Shown one piece after another: positions 33,520 through 41,845 of a stretch of 64,000 bases of DNA. Positions within the stretch are counted from its first letter, which is position 1; each line of letters starts with the position of its first letter. Source of the DNA: Conyzicola nivalis (GTDB lineage: Bacteria > Actinomycetota > Actinomycetes > Actinomycetales > Microbacteriaceae). The stretch is taken from contig NZ_BMGB01000001.1 in NCBI RefSeq assembly GCF_014639655.1, forward strand, positions 1,132,882 through 1,196,881. Direction: 5' to 3'. Both the position numbers and the translations under genes were made by a program. The notes under the pieces are model-generated. The model was not told the origin of the DNA and ran no database searches. It saw only the letters and a list, made by a program, of their open reading frames with translations.

Positions 33520-34332
33520 ATGAACACTAACCAGAACACATTGTCTGTGCCGAACGGCACCATCGCCTACGACGACTCGGGCGAGGGCCCGCTCATCGTC
33601 TGCGTGCCGGGGATGGGCGACCTGCGCGCCAGCTACCGCCACCTCGCCCCCGCGCTCGTCGTCGCCGGCTACCGCGTCGTCACCACCGACCTGCGCGGGC
33701 ACGGCGACAGCAGCACCGGCTTCCCGTCGTACGGCGACGAGGAGACGGCGGGCGACGTCGAGGCGCTGCTCGACCACCTCGGATCCCCCGCGGTCATCGT
33801 CGGCAACTCGATGGGCGCGTCCGCCGCCATGCTGACGGCCGCGCGCCGCCCCGAGCTCGTCACCGGCCTCGTGCTGCTCGGCCCGTTCGGCCGCAACCCG
33901 AAGGTGTCCCGCGCCCTCACGCTCATCATGCGCGCCGCAACCGCGGTCCCCTGGGTGACCGTCACCTGGAAGGCCTACCTGCCCTCGCTCTACGCCGGCA
34001 GGAAGCCGGCCGACCAGGCCGAGTACACCGCCAGCCTGTTCGCCGCCCTGCGCCGCCCCGGCTACGCCGCCGCCTTCTCGCGCACGACACGCTTGAGCCA
34101 CGACGCCGTCGAGCGCGCGCTTCCCGCGGTGCACACCCCGTCGCTCGTGCTGATGGGCGGGCTGGACCCCGACTTCCCGGACCCGCGCGCCGAGGCCGAC
34201 TGGCTCGCGAACGCCCTCGGCGGTACGGCCGTGATGGTCCCCGACGCGGGCCACTACCCGCAGTCCCAGCGTCCCGATCTCGTCGTTCCGGCCATCGAGT
34301 CGTTCCTGACGACGGTTGTTCCCCGTGGCTAG
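33520..34332 (+). CDS. Alpha/beta hydrolase in a TetR-controlled pair
   Basis: A 270-residue hydrolase. Oxyanion segment IVCVPGMGDLRASYRHLAP, then VVTTDLRGHGDSS, nucleophile elbow GNSMGA (Ser inside VIVGNSMGASAAMLTA), acid in GGLDPDFPDPRAE and His in VPDAGHYPQSQRP. It fits epoxide-hydrolase/haloperoxidase-like soluble members; the substrate is unknown. ATG at 33520 is seven bases after TAGCTT, giving a leaderless mRNA; GTG at 33514 would overlap the promoter. Its end overlaps the TetR start by eight bases. The palindromic operator upstream suggests induction by a compound that the hydrolase acts on. Confidence 0.87.
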   Translation: MNTNQNTLSVPNGTIAYDDSGEGPLIVCVPGMGDLRASYRHLAPALVVAGYRVVTTDLRGHGDSSTGFPSYGDEETAGDVEALLDHLGSPAVIVGNSMGASAAMLTAARRPELVTGLVLLGPFGRNPKVSRALTLIMRAATAVPWVTVTWKAYLPSLYAGRKPADQAEYTASLFAALRRPGYAAAFSRTTRLSHDAVERALPAVHTPSLVLMGGLDPDFPDPRAEADWLANALGGTAVMVPDAGHYPQSQRPDLVVPAIESFLTTVVPRG

Positions 34333-34930
34333 GGCGGGGTTGACCCACGACCGCGTGGTCGAGGCCGCCGAGGTGCTCGCCGACGAGGTCGGTATCGCGG
34401 GCCTGAGCTTTGCGGCCCTCGCCGACCGGCTCGGCGTCAAGGTGCCGAGCCTGTACAAGCACGTCGCGTCGCTCGACGCGGTGCGCCAGTCGATCTCGGT
34501 GCGCGCGAAGAACGACATGGCGGATGCCATCGGTGCAGCCGCCATCGGACGCTCGCGCGGGGAGGCGGTGCGCGCGCTCTCGCTCGCCTACCGTGCGTGG
34601 GCGGGGGCGCATCCGGGCCGCTACGAGACCACGCTGCGGGCCGCGATCCCCGGCGACCCCGCCGACGTGCGCGCGGGCTCCCGCGCGGTCGAGGTGATCT
34701 TCTCGGCCCTCGCCGGCTACGACCTCTCGCGTGAGGCGACCATCGACGCCACCCGCATGCTGCGTTCGACCCTGCACGGCTTCGTCGCCCTCGAGGCGGC
34801 CGGCGGCTTTATGCTGCCGCTCGACGTCGACGCGAGCTTCGAGTCGATACTCGGCGCGCTCGACCGCACGTTCGACGGCTGGGACCCCGCGGGCCGGGAG
34901 CCCGGGCGGGAGCCGAACGCGATCGTTTAG
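34325..34930 (+). CDS. TetR-family regulator with WHG-type C-terminal domain
   Basis: A 201-residue regulator. HTH at about residues 5-50, with LSFAALADRLGVKVPSLYKHVASLDAVRQSI. The C-terminal part (LSLAYRAWAGAHPGRYETTL and MLRSTLHGFVALEAAGGFMLP) is the TetR_C WHG-like domain, including the AHPGRYE and HGF segments. GTG at 34325 is chosen over an upstream TTG because it overlaps the hydrolase stop and begins right at the family N-terminus. It probably binds the palindrome at 33494-33512 and represses its own operon. Confidence 0.87.
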   Translation: MARAGLTHDRVVEAAEVLADEVGIAGLSFAALADRLGVKVPSLYKHVASLDAVRQSISVRAKNDMADAIGAAAIGRSRGEAVRALSLAYRAWAGAHPGRYETTLRAAIPGDPADVRAGSRAVEVIFSALAGYDLSREATIDATRMLRSTLHGFVALEAAGGFMLPLDVDASFESILGALDRTFDGWDPAGREPGREPNAIV

Positions 34931-34933
34931 AAT
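34928..34933 (+). promoter_or_regulatory. -10 box that overlaps the TetR stop codon
   Basis: TAGAAT begins with the TAG stop of the TetR gene and lies five bases before the GTG start at 34939. The SDR gene can therefore be transcribed independently of the repressed operon upstream, as a leaderless mRNA. Confidence 0.5.
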
Positions 34934-34938
34934 CGTGT

Positions 34939-36441
34939 GTGCCTTCCCAGCCTGACTCCCCCTCCGTTCCCGACGACGCCGCGACCACCGTGCCCGGCGC
35001 CGCGATCGATCCCGCCGACCTCGCCGTGACCCTGCGGGTGCTCGAGTCGATGGCCGCGATCGACGAGGAACACCCCGACTTCATCACCGTGCGGCGGGCC
35101 ACGGCCAAGATGTTCAAGTCGGTCAAGAAGGAGCGTCGGCTCGACAAGCGCGCCACGATCGCCGACGCCGACCGCGCCGTCGTCGCCGCCACCGCCACGG
35201 GCGCGCCCGACCGCATCGACGACGAGACCCGCGGCGTGCCGATCGCCGCGTCGACGACCGCCCCGACCGCCGGGACGCTCCTCAAGCCGCGCAACTGCTA
35301 CATCTGCAAGCAGCCGTACACCCAGGTCGACGCGTTCTACCACCAGCTCTGCCCCGAGTGCGCGGCCATGAGCCACGAGAAGCGCGACGCCCGCACCGAC
35401 CTGACCGGCAAGCGCGCGCTGCTCACCGGCGGCCGCGCGAAGATCGGCATGTACATCGCCCTGCGGCTGCTGCGCGACGGAGCGCACACCACAATCACCA
35501 CGCGCTTCCCGCGCGACGCCGTCCGACGGTTCACGAGCCTGCCCGACTCCGCCGACTGGATCGACCGCCTGCGGGTCGTCGGAATCGACCTGCGCGACCC
35601 CGCCCAGGTGATCGGGCTCGCCGAGTCGGTCGCCGAGCAGGGACCGCTCGACATCCTGATCAACAACGCCACGCAGACCGTGCGCCGCTCCCCCGGCGCC
35701 TACCAGCCGCTCGTCGACGGCGAGCTCGCCCCGCTGCCCGACGGCCCGCTGCCCGAGCTCGTGACGTTCGGCCACACCAACGACCCGCACCCGCAGGCCC
35801 TCGCCCAGTCGGTGACCGCCCACCCCATCCTCGCCGCGGCCGCGTCCCGCGCCGAGCAGCTCACAGAGCTGGCCATGACCGCCGGCTCCTCGTCGCTGGA
35901 ACGCCTCGCAGCCGGCACCGCGATCGATGCGGGCGGCCTGCTGCCCGACCTGCACGACGCCAACTCGTGGACGCAGCACGTCGACGAGGTCGACCCGCTG
36001 GAGATGCTCGAGGTGCAGCTCGCCAACACGACGGCGCCGTTCATCCTCATCTCGAAGCTGCGGCCGTCGATGGCCGCGTCGCCCGCCCACCGCAAGTACA
36101 TCGTCAATGTCTCGGCGATGGAGGGCGTCTTCGGCCGGGGTTACAAGGGTCCGGGTCATCCGCACACCAACATGGCCAAGGCGGCCGTCAACATGCTCAC
36201 CCGCACCAGCGCCCGCGAGATGCTCGAGACCGACGGCATCCTCATGACGAGCGTCGACACCGGCTGGATCACCGACGAGCGCCCGCACCCGACCAAGGTG
36301 CGCCTCGCCGAGGAGGGCTTCCACGCCCCGCTCGACCTGGTCGACGGCGCCGCCCGCGTCTACGATCCCATTGTGCGCGGCGAAGACGGCGAAGACCTGT
36401 TCGGTATCTTCCTCAAGGACTACAAGCCGAGCTCATGGTGA
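34939..36441 (+). CDS. SDR-fold oxidoreductase-like protein with N-terminal Cys4 knuckle
   Basis: A 500-residue protein, about twice the size of a classical SDR. Residues 1-110 are a low-complexity and helical leader. Cys120-x2-Cys123 and Cys138-x2-Cys141 (CYICK and CPEC) form a probable zinc knuckle. The Rossmann domain begins at about 157 with the cofactor motif TGGRAKIG (163-170), then DILINNATQTV, and the Ser392 region VNVSAMEGVFG. The catalytic YxxxK position reads Thr410-Asn-Met-Ala-Lys414, so the usual Tyr is missing. An insertion of about 100 residues lies between NNA and Ser. It overlaps the next small gene. It may be a non-catalytic or unusual SDR. Confidence 0.8.
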   Translation: MPSQPDSPSVPDDAATTVPGAAIDPADLAVTLRVLESMAAIDEEHPDFITVRRATAKMFKSVKKERRLDKRATIADADRAVVAATATGAPDRIDDETRGVPIAASTTAPTAGTLLKPRNCYICKQPYTQVDAFYHQLCPECAAMSHEKRDARTDLTGKRALLTGGRAKIGMYIALRLLRDGAHTTITTRFPRDAVRRFTSLPDSADWIDRLRVVGIDLRDPAQVIGLAESVAEQGPLDILINNATQTVRRSPGAYQPLVDGELAPLPDGPLPELVTFGHTNDPHPQALAQSVTAHPILAAAASRAEQLTELAMTAGSSSLERLAAGTAIDAGGLLPDLHDANSWTQHVDEVDPLEMLEVQLANTTAPFILISKLRPSMAASPAHRKYIVNVSAMEGVFGRGYKGPGHPHTNMAKAAVNMLTRTSAREMLETDGILMTSVDTGWITDERPHPTKVRLAEEGFHAPLDLVDGAARVYDPIVRGEDGEDLFGIFLKDYKPSSW

Positions 36442-36668
36442 CGCCGGTCGAATTTCTGAAGAACGCGGGTGACGGCACCCGCGTGGTCATCCGGTACGCC
36501 CTGCACGACGACCCGGAGGGCTCGGCGACCGACGCGCTCGGCTACCTCTCGGGCACCGACGCCACCCACTGCGTGATCGCGACCGTGCGCGGGCTCACCA
36601 CGATCGCGTTCGCCGACGTGATCGCGGCGAAAGAGGTCCCGCCGCCGCCCGCTCCGAGGCCACGCTAG
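36435..36668 (+). CDS. Small SH3-like (Rv0428c-type) domain protein
   Basis: A 77-residue protein whose ATG overlaps the SDR stop. It reads GDGTRVVIRYAL, then ATDALGYLSGTDATHCVI and TTIAFADVIAAKEVPPPP. This resembles the SH3-like domain that precedes the acetyltransferase domain in Rv0428c-type GNAT proteins (VxVRxR, DxLG, and the AxDVVAAKxVPP end). Here the domain stands alone and ends in a Pro-rich tail, with no GNAT domain following. Translational coupling suggests partnership with the SDR-like protein. The family match is by eye. Confidence 0.65.
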   Translation: MVTPVEFLKNAGDGTRVVIRYALHDDPEGSATDALGYLSGTDATHCVIATVRGLTTIAFADVIAAKEVPPPPAPRPR

Positions 36669-36737
36669 AACAGGGAATACCGCGCACCGCCGCGAGGTTG
36701 CCAAGTCCATACGTTTGAATTGACTAGGAGACAGACC

Positions 36738-37769
36738 ATGGAGATCGAACTCGGGCTCGACACCTTCGGCGATGTGACGGACGACGCCGAAGGCCGCCCC
36801 CTGCCGCACGCGCAGGTGCTGCGCAACATCGTCGACCAGGGCGTCCTCGCCGACCAGGTCGGCATCGACTTCATCGCCATCGGCGAGCACCACCGCGAAG
36901 ACTTCGCGGTCTCGGCACCCGAGGTCGTGCTCTCGGCGATCGCGGCCCGCACCTCGCGCATCCGGTTGGGTTCCGCGGTGACCGTGCTGAGTTCGGATGA
37001 CCCGATCCGGGTCTTCCAACGCTTCGCAACGCTCGACGGCATCTCGAACGGCCGCGCGGAGGTCATCCTCGGGCGCGGGTCGTTCACCGAGTCGTTCCCG
37101 CTCTTCGGATTCGACCTGGCCCAGTATGAGGAGCTCTTCGACGAGAAGCTCGACCTGTTCGCCGCGGTGCGCCAGCAGCAGCCGGTCACCTGGCAGGGCA
37201 GCACCCGCGCGCCGCTCGCCGAGCAGTCGGTCTTCCCTCCCGTCGAGAACGGCCTGCTGAAGACCTGGGTCGGCGTGGGCGGAAGCCCCGAGTCGGTCAT
37301 CCGCGCCGCCCGGTACGGCCTGCCGCTGATGCTCGCCATCATCGGGGGCGAACCGCTGCGCTTCGCACCGCTCGTCGACCTCTACCACCGCGCGCTCGAG
37401 CAGCTCGAACAGCCGACCCAGCCCGTGGGCGAGCACTCCCCCGGACATATCGCCGAGACCGACGAGCAGGCCCGCGAGGAGCTCTGGCCGCACTACCAGG
37501 CGCTCATGGCCCGCATCGGCCGCGAACGCGGCTGGCCGCCCATGACCCGCGCGCAGTTCGACGCCGCCGCCGCCCCGGAGGGTGCGCTGTTCGTCGGCTC
37601 GCCGGAGACCGTCGCGACGAAGATCGCCTACGCCGCGAAGGGTCTCGGCCTCTCCCGCTTCGACCTCAAGTACGGCAACGGCGGCCTGAGCCACGACAAG
37701 CTGATGAAGAGCATCGAGCTGTACGGCACCCGGGTCATCCCGCGCGTGCGCGAGCTCCTCGCCGACTGA
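36738..37769 (+). CDS. LLM class flavin-dependent oxidoreductase
   Basis: A 343-residue luciferase-like (F420 or FMN) fold protein. It begins IELGLDTFGDV, then DFIAIGEHHREDFAVSAPEVVL, a EHH motif typical of the bacterial luciferase-like group, SRIRLGSAVTVLSSDDPIRV, ISNGRAEVILGRGSF and WVGVGGSPESV. This subgroup is usually annotated as a putative FMN-dependent luciferase-like monooxygenase; the substrate is unknown. The ATG at 36738 has AGGAG eight bases upstream. A GC-rich hairpin at 37777-37800 follows the stop. Confidence 0.87.
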   Translation: MEIELGLDTFGDVTDDAEGRPLPHAQVLRNIVDQGVLADQVGIDFIAIGEHHREDFAVSAPEVVLSAIAARTSRIRLGSAVTVLSSDDPIRVFQRFATLDGISNGRAEVILGRGSFTESFPLFGFDLAQYEELFDEKLDLFAAVRQQQPVTWQGSTRAPLAEQSVFPPVENGLLKTWVGVGGSPESVIRAARYGLPLMLAIIGGEPLRFAPLVDLYHRALEQLEQPTQPVGEHSPGHIAETDEQAREELWPHYQALMARIGRERGWPPMTRAQFDAAAAPEGALFVGSPETVATKIAYAAKGLGLSRFDLKYGNGGLSHDKLMKSIELYGTRVIPRVRELLAD

Positions 37770-37776
37770 GGCAGGC

Positions 37777-37800
37777 GGCCCGTGGGTGCGACCGCGGGCC
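37777..37800 (+). terminator. Candidate terminator hairpin
   Basis: GGCCCG (37777-37782) pairs with CGGGCC (37795-37800), with an inner GG/CC pairing, eight bases beyond the LLM stop codon. There is no clear U-run after it, so termination may be weak. Confidence 0.4.
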
Positions 37801-37909
37801 GTCACCTTCGCCGGGTGATTCTGCCCGCCCGCGGCTGGCGCACACTGGGCACCACCGCGGGGGCAGATTCCGCGGATGCCACAACCGCCGGCGCGGAGGG
37901 GAGCAGACG

Positions 37910-38314
37910 ATGGGTCCCGTCGACGTCGTCGTCATCTCGTTCCCCGACGCGGGACTGATGTCGGGTGTCGCACCGCTGCTCGAGCAGCTCGCTTCAGGTG
38001 GCACCCTCCGCGTCGTGGACGCGGTGATCGCAGCGCGAACCGCGGGGAGCGCGGTCACGGTCACCGACCTCGAAGACGACATCGTGCCGCGCTGGTCGAG
38101 GATCAGTCCCGACCCCCGCCCGCTGTTCAGCAGCGCCGACGCCGAACTCGTCGTCGCGGGCATCCGGCCAGGCAGCTCGGCGCTGTTGCTCGCGATCGAA
38201 CATGTGTGGTCGGACTCGCTGGCGCTGCTCTCCTCCGACGTGGGCGGACTGCTGGAACTGCACGTCCACGTCCCGCCCCACACCGTGGCGGCCGCGGCGA
38301 CGGTGGACAGCTAG
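37910..38314 (+). CDS. DUF6325-like protein
   Basis: A 134-residue protein beginning MGPVDVVVISFPDAG, the typical opening of DUF6325/DUF1269-related proteins, then ALLEQLASGGTLRVVDAVI-like text (LLEQLASGGTLRVVDAVIA) and SSALLLAIEHVWSDSLA. No membrane helix is evident. The ATG is preceded by GGAGGGGAGC. It is followed after eight bases by a small gene, then by a large LuxR-type regulator and a DUF1269 gene. Function unknown; the grouping suggests a stress or envelope-related role, but that is inference. Confidence 0.72.
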   Translation: MGPVDVVVISFPDAGLMSGVAPLLEQLASGGTLRVVDAVIAARTAGSAVTVTDLEDDIVPRWSRISPDPRPLFSSADAELVVAGIRPGSSALLLAIEHVWSDSLALLSSDVGGLLELHVHVPPHTVAAAATVDS

Positions 38315-38322
38315 GGGACCGC

Positions 38323-38529
38323 ATGCCCCTCTTCCGGAGATTCGGCAGACCCGGGCTTCTCACCGACGTCACCCGCGCCGCCGTCGTGGGAGGCACCGCC
38401 CCGATGATCGCGCGCGCCGTCGAGCGCGGAGCCGCACGGCCCGCGGCGATCGAGCCGGGCATCGCCGCCGACCGGACGGCCACGCCGGATGGCCCGTGTT
38501 CAGCCGAAACGGGTGAGCCTCACCCGTGA
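38323..38529 (+). CDS. Small protein with RRPGLL-like start
   Basis: A 68-residue protein, MPLFRRFGRPGLLTDVTRAA followed by VVGGTAPMIARAVERGA and a Pro/Ala/Thr-rich tail. Small proteins of this kind (basic start, GLL, VVGGTA helix) are commonly encoded next to DUF6325 genes in actinobacteria, sometimes with a SHOCT domain, which is absent here. GGGGACC upstream of the ATG serves as ribosome-binding site. Likely co-translated with the DUF6325 gene. Confidence 0.6.
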   Translation: MPLFRRFGRPGLLTDVTRAAVVGGTAPMIARAVERGAARPAAIEPGIAADRTATPDGPCSAETGEPHP

Positions 38530-38574
38530 AGGGCGATACGCCTCCGCCCCCTACCGCGCCCTCCTGCCCGGTCG

Positions 38575-38580
38575 TATATT
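38575..38580 (+). promoter_or_regulatory. Leaderless-type -10 box for the large LuxR-type regulator
   Basis: TATATT lies exactly six bases before the ATG at 38587 and is the best match to TATAAT among the leaderless boxes here. Confidence 0.55.
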
Positions 38581-38586
38581 CATCGC

Positions 38587-41250
38587 ATGGTGACGGCGAG
38601 CGGTGCACGACTCATCCACGACACACCGGCGGCCAAGGTCAGCGTCCCGGTTCCGGTCGGTCCGTTGGTCGAGCGACCGCGCCTCTACGACGCGCTGTCG
38701 ACCGGACTCGATTCGCCCGACGCGACGTTCATGATGATCAGCGCGCCGGCCGGCTACGGGAAGTCGTCGCTGCTCGCCCAGTGGTGCGCCATGGCGAGAG
38801 ACGAGGGTGTGGTCGTCGGGTGGTGCGAACTCGACAACGACGACAGGGATCCGCTGGTCTTCTGGGGCTCCCTGCTGGCCGCCCTCGTCGTCGCCGCCGC
38901 CGGCAACGACGCGGCCGAGCGCGCGCTCGGCTCACTCGAAGTGAGCATGGCGCCGCGCAAGCACAGCGAGTTCCTCGCGGGTCTCACCCGGGCGCTCGAC
39001 CTCCTCGGCCCGCGCACGGCCGTCGTCTTCGACGACACGCACCTGCTCGCCGACGGGGCATCCGAGGCCGAGTTCATCCGGTTCCTCAAGCTCGTTCCGG
39101 CGAGCGTCTACGTGGTCTTCGCCACCCGGTCGTCGCTGCTCGAACAGCGCGCCCGGCTCACCAACCGCGTGCGCGAGCTCACGGCCGACTCGCTCTCGTT
39201 CACCCACGCCGAGGCCTGCGCGCTGTTCGAGGACGACGACATCGACGGCGGCGGAGTCGACTCCCTCTACGCCGCCGCCGAGGGCTGGCCGGCGGCGCTC
39301 AGCCTGGCCCACGCCGGCGTCGCCCGTTCGACCGGCACCCTCGACGCACGGCTCGGCCTGCTCGACCCGGACGTGCTGCACCAGTACCTGCAGCGCGAGG
39401 TCTTCGACGACCTGGGTCCGCTCGACAGGTCGACGATGCTCACGGCCGGCATCTGCCCGCTCGTCACGGCCAGCCTCGCGAACGCGGTGGGCACCTCGCT
39501 CGACAGCGCCCACGCCCTGCGACGGCTGGCCGGCAACAACCCCATGCTGCGCCGCGTCTCCACCGACGAGCTCGGACGGGTCTGGTACCGCGTGCAGCCG
39601 CTGTTCCGACTGTTCCTGCGCGAGAAGATCGTCGAGCTCTCTCCCACGGCGCTGCGGGAGATGACCGGGCGGGCCGCCGAGTGGCACGTCGTCAACGGAG
39701 ACCCGCTCGTCGCCCTGCAGTTGGCGCTCGACATCGACGACGGGGAACTCGTCGAGACGGTGCTGCGGCGCTCCGGCTACGCGCTGGTCTCCGAGGGACA
39801 CGCGGCGGAGGTTCTCGCGCTCGCCGGTTCCGCTACCGGCCGCACGACCGCCGGACCGTTCTCGAGTCTGATGATCGCCTGGGCCGCGGCGGACTGCGGC
39901 GAGACCGACCGCGCGGCCGACGCCGTCGCTCGGGTGCGCCCCACCGGTCTCGACGTCGACGACCTCTTCGAGTGGGACTGGCTGCTCTACCTCGTTCAGC
40001 TGCGCATCGCGCTGCTGCGGGGGGAACGTATCGACGGCCTGTCGTCGGGTTGGGCCGACAGCACCATGCTGGCGCTGCCCGACGAGCTGTGCGCGGCGGT
40101 GCACCTAGGCCGCGGTCTCGCCGAGACGCGCGTCGGTGCGACCGAGCGTGCCGTCGAAGAGCTCGAGGCGTCACGGGCGATCGCCGAGAACATCGGCGAC
40201 CTGTCGGTGCAGACGATGAGCGCCGTCGGCCTGGCCGCCACCAAACTCGGCGCGAGCGACCTGCGGGCCTGCCTGCGCCACGCCCTCTGCGCGCTCGAGA
40301 TCGCCGGACGGTCGTCGGGCCGCGCCTCTGACACCGCGCTCGCCCACGCCCACATGCTCGCCGGCTGGGCGCACCACGAGCTGCTCGACGAGGCGTCCGC
40401 GCTCGAACACCTGCGGGCGGCCGCCGACTTCGCCGGCAGGCAGCACCTCTCCGAAGTGACGACGGAGACACGGCACGCGCTCCAGGCGGTGACGTTCGAC
40501 TCGCTGCCCGACAAACGACGGGCCGCCCAGGATTTCACGACCGGATGGCCCCAGCCCTACCTCGTCGGCGCTCCGGCGTCGGTGGTCGTGTCGTCGCTGC
40601 ACTTCGGCATCCGCATGGCGCTGACGATCGGCGAGCACCGCTGGAGCGAGCGGCTGCTCGACCGGGCGAGGCACCTGATCGGCGAGGGTCACGACTGGAA
40701 CGTGGCCTACGCGCTGCTGCTGTACTCGACGGGGCGGCAGTCGTCGGCCCGCAGCATCCTGACTCCCCTCCTGCACGAATCGCGCGGCGCGCGCACTCCG
40801 CTCAGCGAGATCGTGGAGTGGTCGCTCGAGGCGGTGTTCGAACACGAGTCCGGCAACGCGTTTCGCGCACACGCGGCGATGTGCCGGTCGTTGGAGAGGG
40901 CGGATGACACGGGGGCGCTGGCCGAGGTGGTGCGGCCCGGCGGCGATTCGGTGCGCGCCGTGCTCGCGCACGGCCTGCACCGTTTCGGCAGGCACGACGG
41001 TATCGCGACGCAACTGCTCGCCCGCGGCCGCGCGGAGTTCGAGCCCGACCAGCCCCTCGGCGCGCTGACGCCGAAGGAGCGGGAGCTGCTCTCCGAGCTG
41101 AAGACACTGCGCACCGTCGGCGAGATCTCCGACGACATGCTGCTCTCGATCAACACCGTGAAGACCCACATGCGCGGCATCTACCGCAAGCTCGGCGTCT
41201 CGTCGCGACGCAGCGCGATCGCCGAGGCGGAACGCCTGGGACTGGTCTGA
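38587..41250 (+). CDS. LAL/MalT-like LuxR-family ATPase regulator
   Basis: An 887-residue STAND-type regulator. Near residue 27-60: PVGPLVERPRLYDAL and Walker A MISAPAGYGKSSLLAQW, followed by LDNDDRDPLVFWGSLLAAL, the MalT-like block; Walker B TAVVFDDTHLL near 145. The middle (about 330-800) is helical, TPR-like. The C-terminal LuxR HTH is LTPKERELLSELKTLRTVGE, then INTVKTHMRGIYRKLGVSSR, slightly degenerate in its first half. ATP- and ligand-driven oligomerisation on DNA is expected. It sits between DUF6325/small protein and DUF1269 genes, likely targets by context. Confidence 0.88.
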   Translation: MVTASGARLIHDTPAAKVSVPVPVGPLVERPRLYDALSTGLDSPDATFMMISAPAGYGKSSLLAQWCAMARDEGVVVGWCELDNDDRDPLVFWGSLLAALVVAAAGNDAAERALGSLEVSMAPRKHSEFLAGLTRALDLLGPRTAVVFDDTHLLADGASEAEFIRFLKLVPASVYVVFATRSSLLEQRARLTNRVRELTADSLSFTHAEACALFEDDDIDGGGVDSLYAAAEGWPAALSLAHAGVARSTGTLDARLGLLDPDVLHQYLQREVFDDLGPLDRSTMLTAGICPLVTASLANAVGTSLDSAHALRRLAGNNPMLRRVSTDELGRVWYRVQPLFRLFLREKIVELSPTALREMTGRAAEWHVVNGDPLVALQLALDIDDGELVETVLRRSGYALVSEGHAAEVLALAGSATGRTTAGPFSSLMIAWAAADCGETDRAADAVARVRPTGLDVDDLFEWDWLLYLVQLRIALLRGERIDGLSSGWADSTMLALPDELCAAVHLGRGLAETRVGATERAVEELEASRAIAENIGDLSVQTMSAVGLAATKLGASDLRACLRHALCALEIAGRSSGRASDTALAHAHMLAGWAHHELLDEASALEHLRAAADFAGRQHLSEVTTETRHALQAVTFDSLPDKRRAAQDFTTGWPQPYLVGAPASVVVSSLHFGIRMALTIGEHRWSERLLDRARHLIGEGHDWNVAYALLLYSTGRQSSARSILTPLLHESRGARTPLSEIVEWSLEAVFEHESGNAFRAHAAMCRSLERADDTGALAEVVRPGGDSVRAVLAHGLHRFGRHDGIATQLLARGRAEFEPDQPLGALTPKERELLSELKTLRTVGEISDDMLLSINTVKTHMRGIYRKLGVSSRRSAIAEAERLGLV

Positions 41251-41282
41251 TCCGCCCGGCCCAATCAGAAAGCGAGAATGTC

Positions 41283-41771
41283 ATGACCAGCACCCTGTCG
41301 GTCTGGAAGTTCGACAGCGTCAACGGGGCGGTCGAGGCCGAAAAGGTTCTGCTCGACCTGCAGCGGGAGAGCCTCATCACCGTGGACGACGCCGCCGTGG
41401 TGTCGTGGGAGGTCGGTTCCACCGGGCCGAAGACCCGTCAGCTCACCACGTCGGCGGGGGCAGGGGCGCTCGGCGGTAGCTTCTGGGGCTTGTTGTTCGG
41501 CCTGATCTTCTTCGTCCCGCTGCTGGGCACCGTGGTGGGTGCCGTCGTGGGGGGCATCGCGGGATCGCTCTCCGACGTGGGAATCGACGACACGTTCCTC
41601 GACAGCGTGCGCGACAGCATCACCCCCGGCACCTCCGCGCTCTTCGTGCTGACGAGCGGGGCCGTCATCGACAGGGTCGCCGACGCGTTCGAGGGGGTCG
41701 ACGTCGAGCTCATCGACACCAACCTCAGCCACGACGACGAGGCGAAACTGCGGGAGGTGTTCGGGGCCTGA
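41283..41771 (+). CDS. DUF1269 family membrane protein
   Basis: A 162-residue protein. The N-terminus STLSVWKFDSVNGAVEAEKVL and DDAAVVSWEV fit DUF1269; the Gly-rich centre (GALGGSFWGLLFGLIFF, then VGAVVGGIAGSLSDVGID) forms a membrane hairpin like a glycine-zipper; the C-terminal part SALFVLTSGAVIDRVADAFEG is a second soluble domain. Function unknown. It follows the LuxR-type regulator by 32 bases. Confidence 0.8.
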   Translation: MTSTLSVWKFDSVNGAVEAEKVLLDLQRESLITVDDAAVVSWEVGSTGPKTRQLTTSAGAGALGGSFWGLLFGLIFFVPLLGTVVGAVVGGIAGSLSDVGIDDTFLDSVRDSITPGTSALFVLTSGAVIDRVADAFEGVDVELIDTNLSHDDEAKLREVFGA

Positions 41772-41845
41772 GATCGTCACCCCGCCCGGGCTGATAGCGT
41801 GTCGATCACCCGTGCACGATCTGAGACCCTGGGGGCGCACCACCC

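Noticed and set aside
37777-37800. CRISPR or phage attachment site
   Set aside because: Only a single inverted repeat without spacer structure; it fits a simple transcription terminator.
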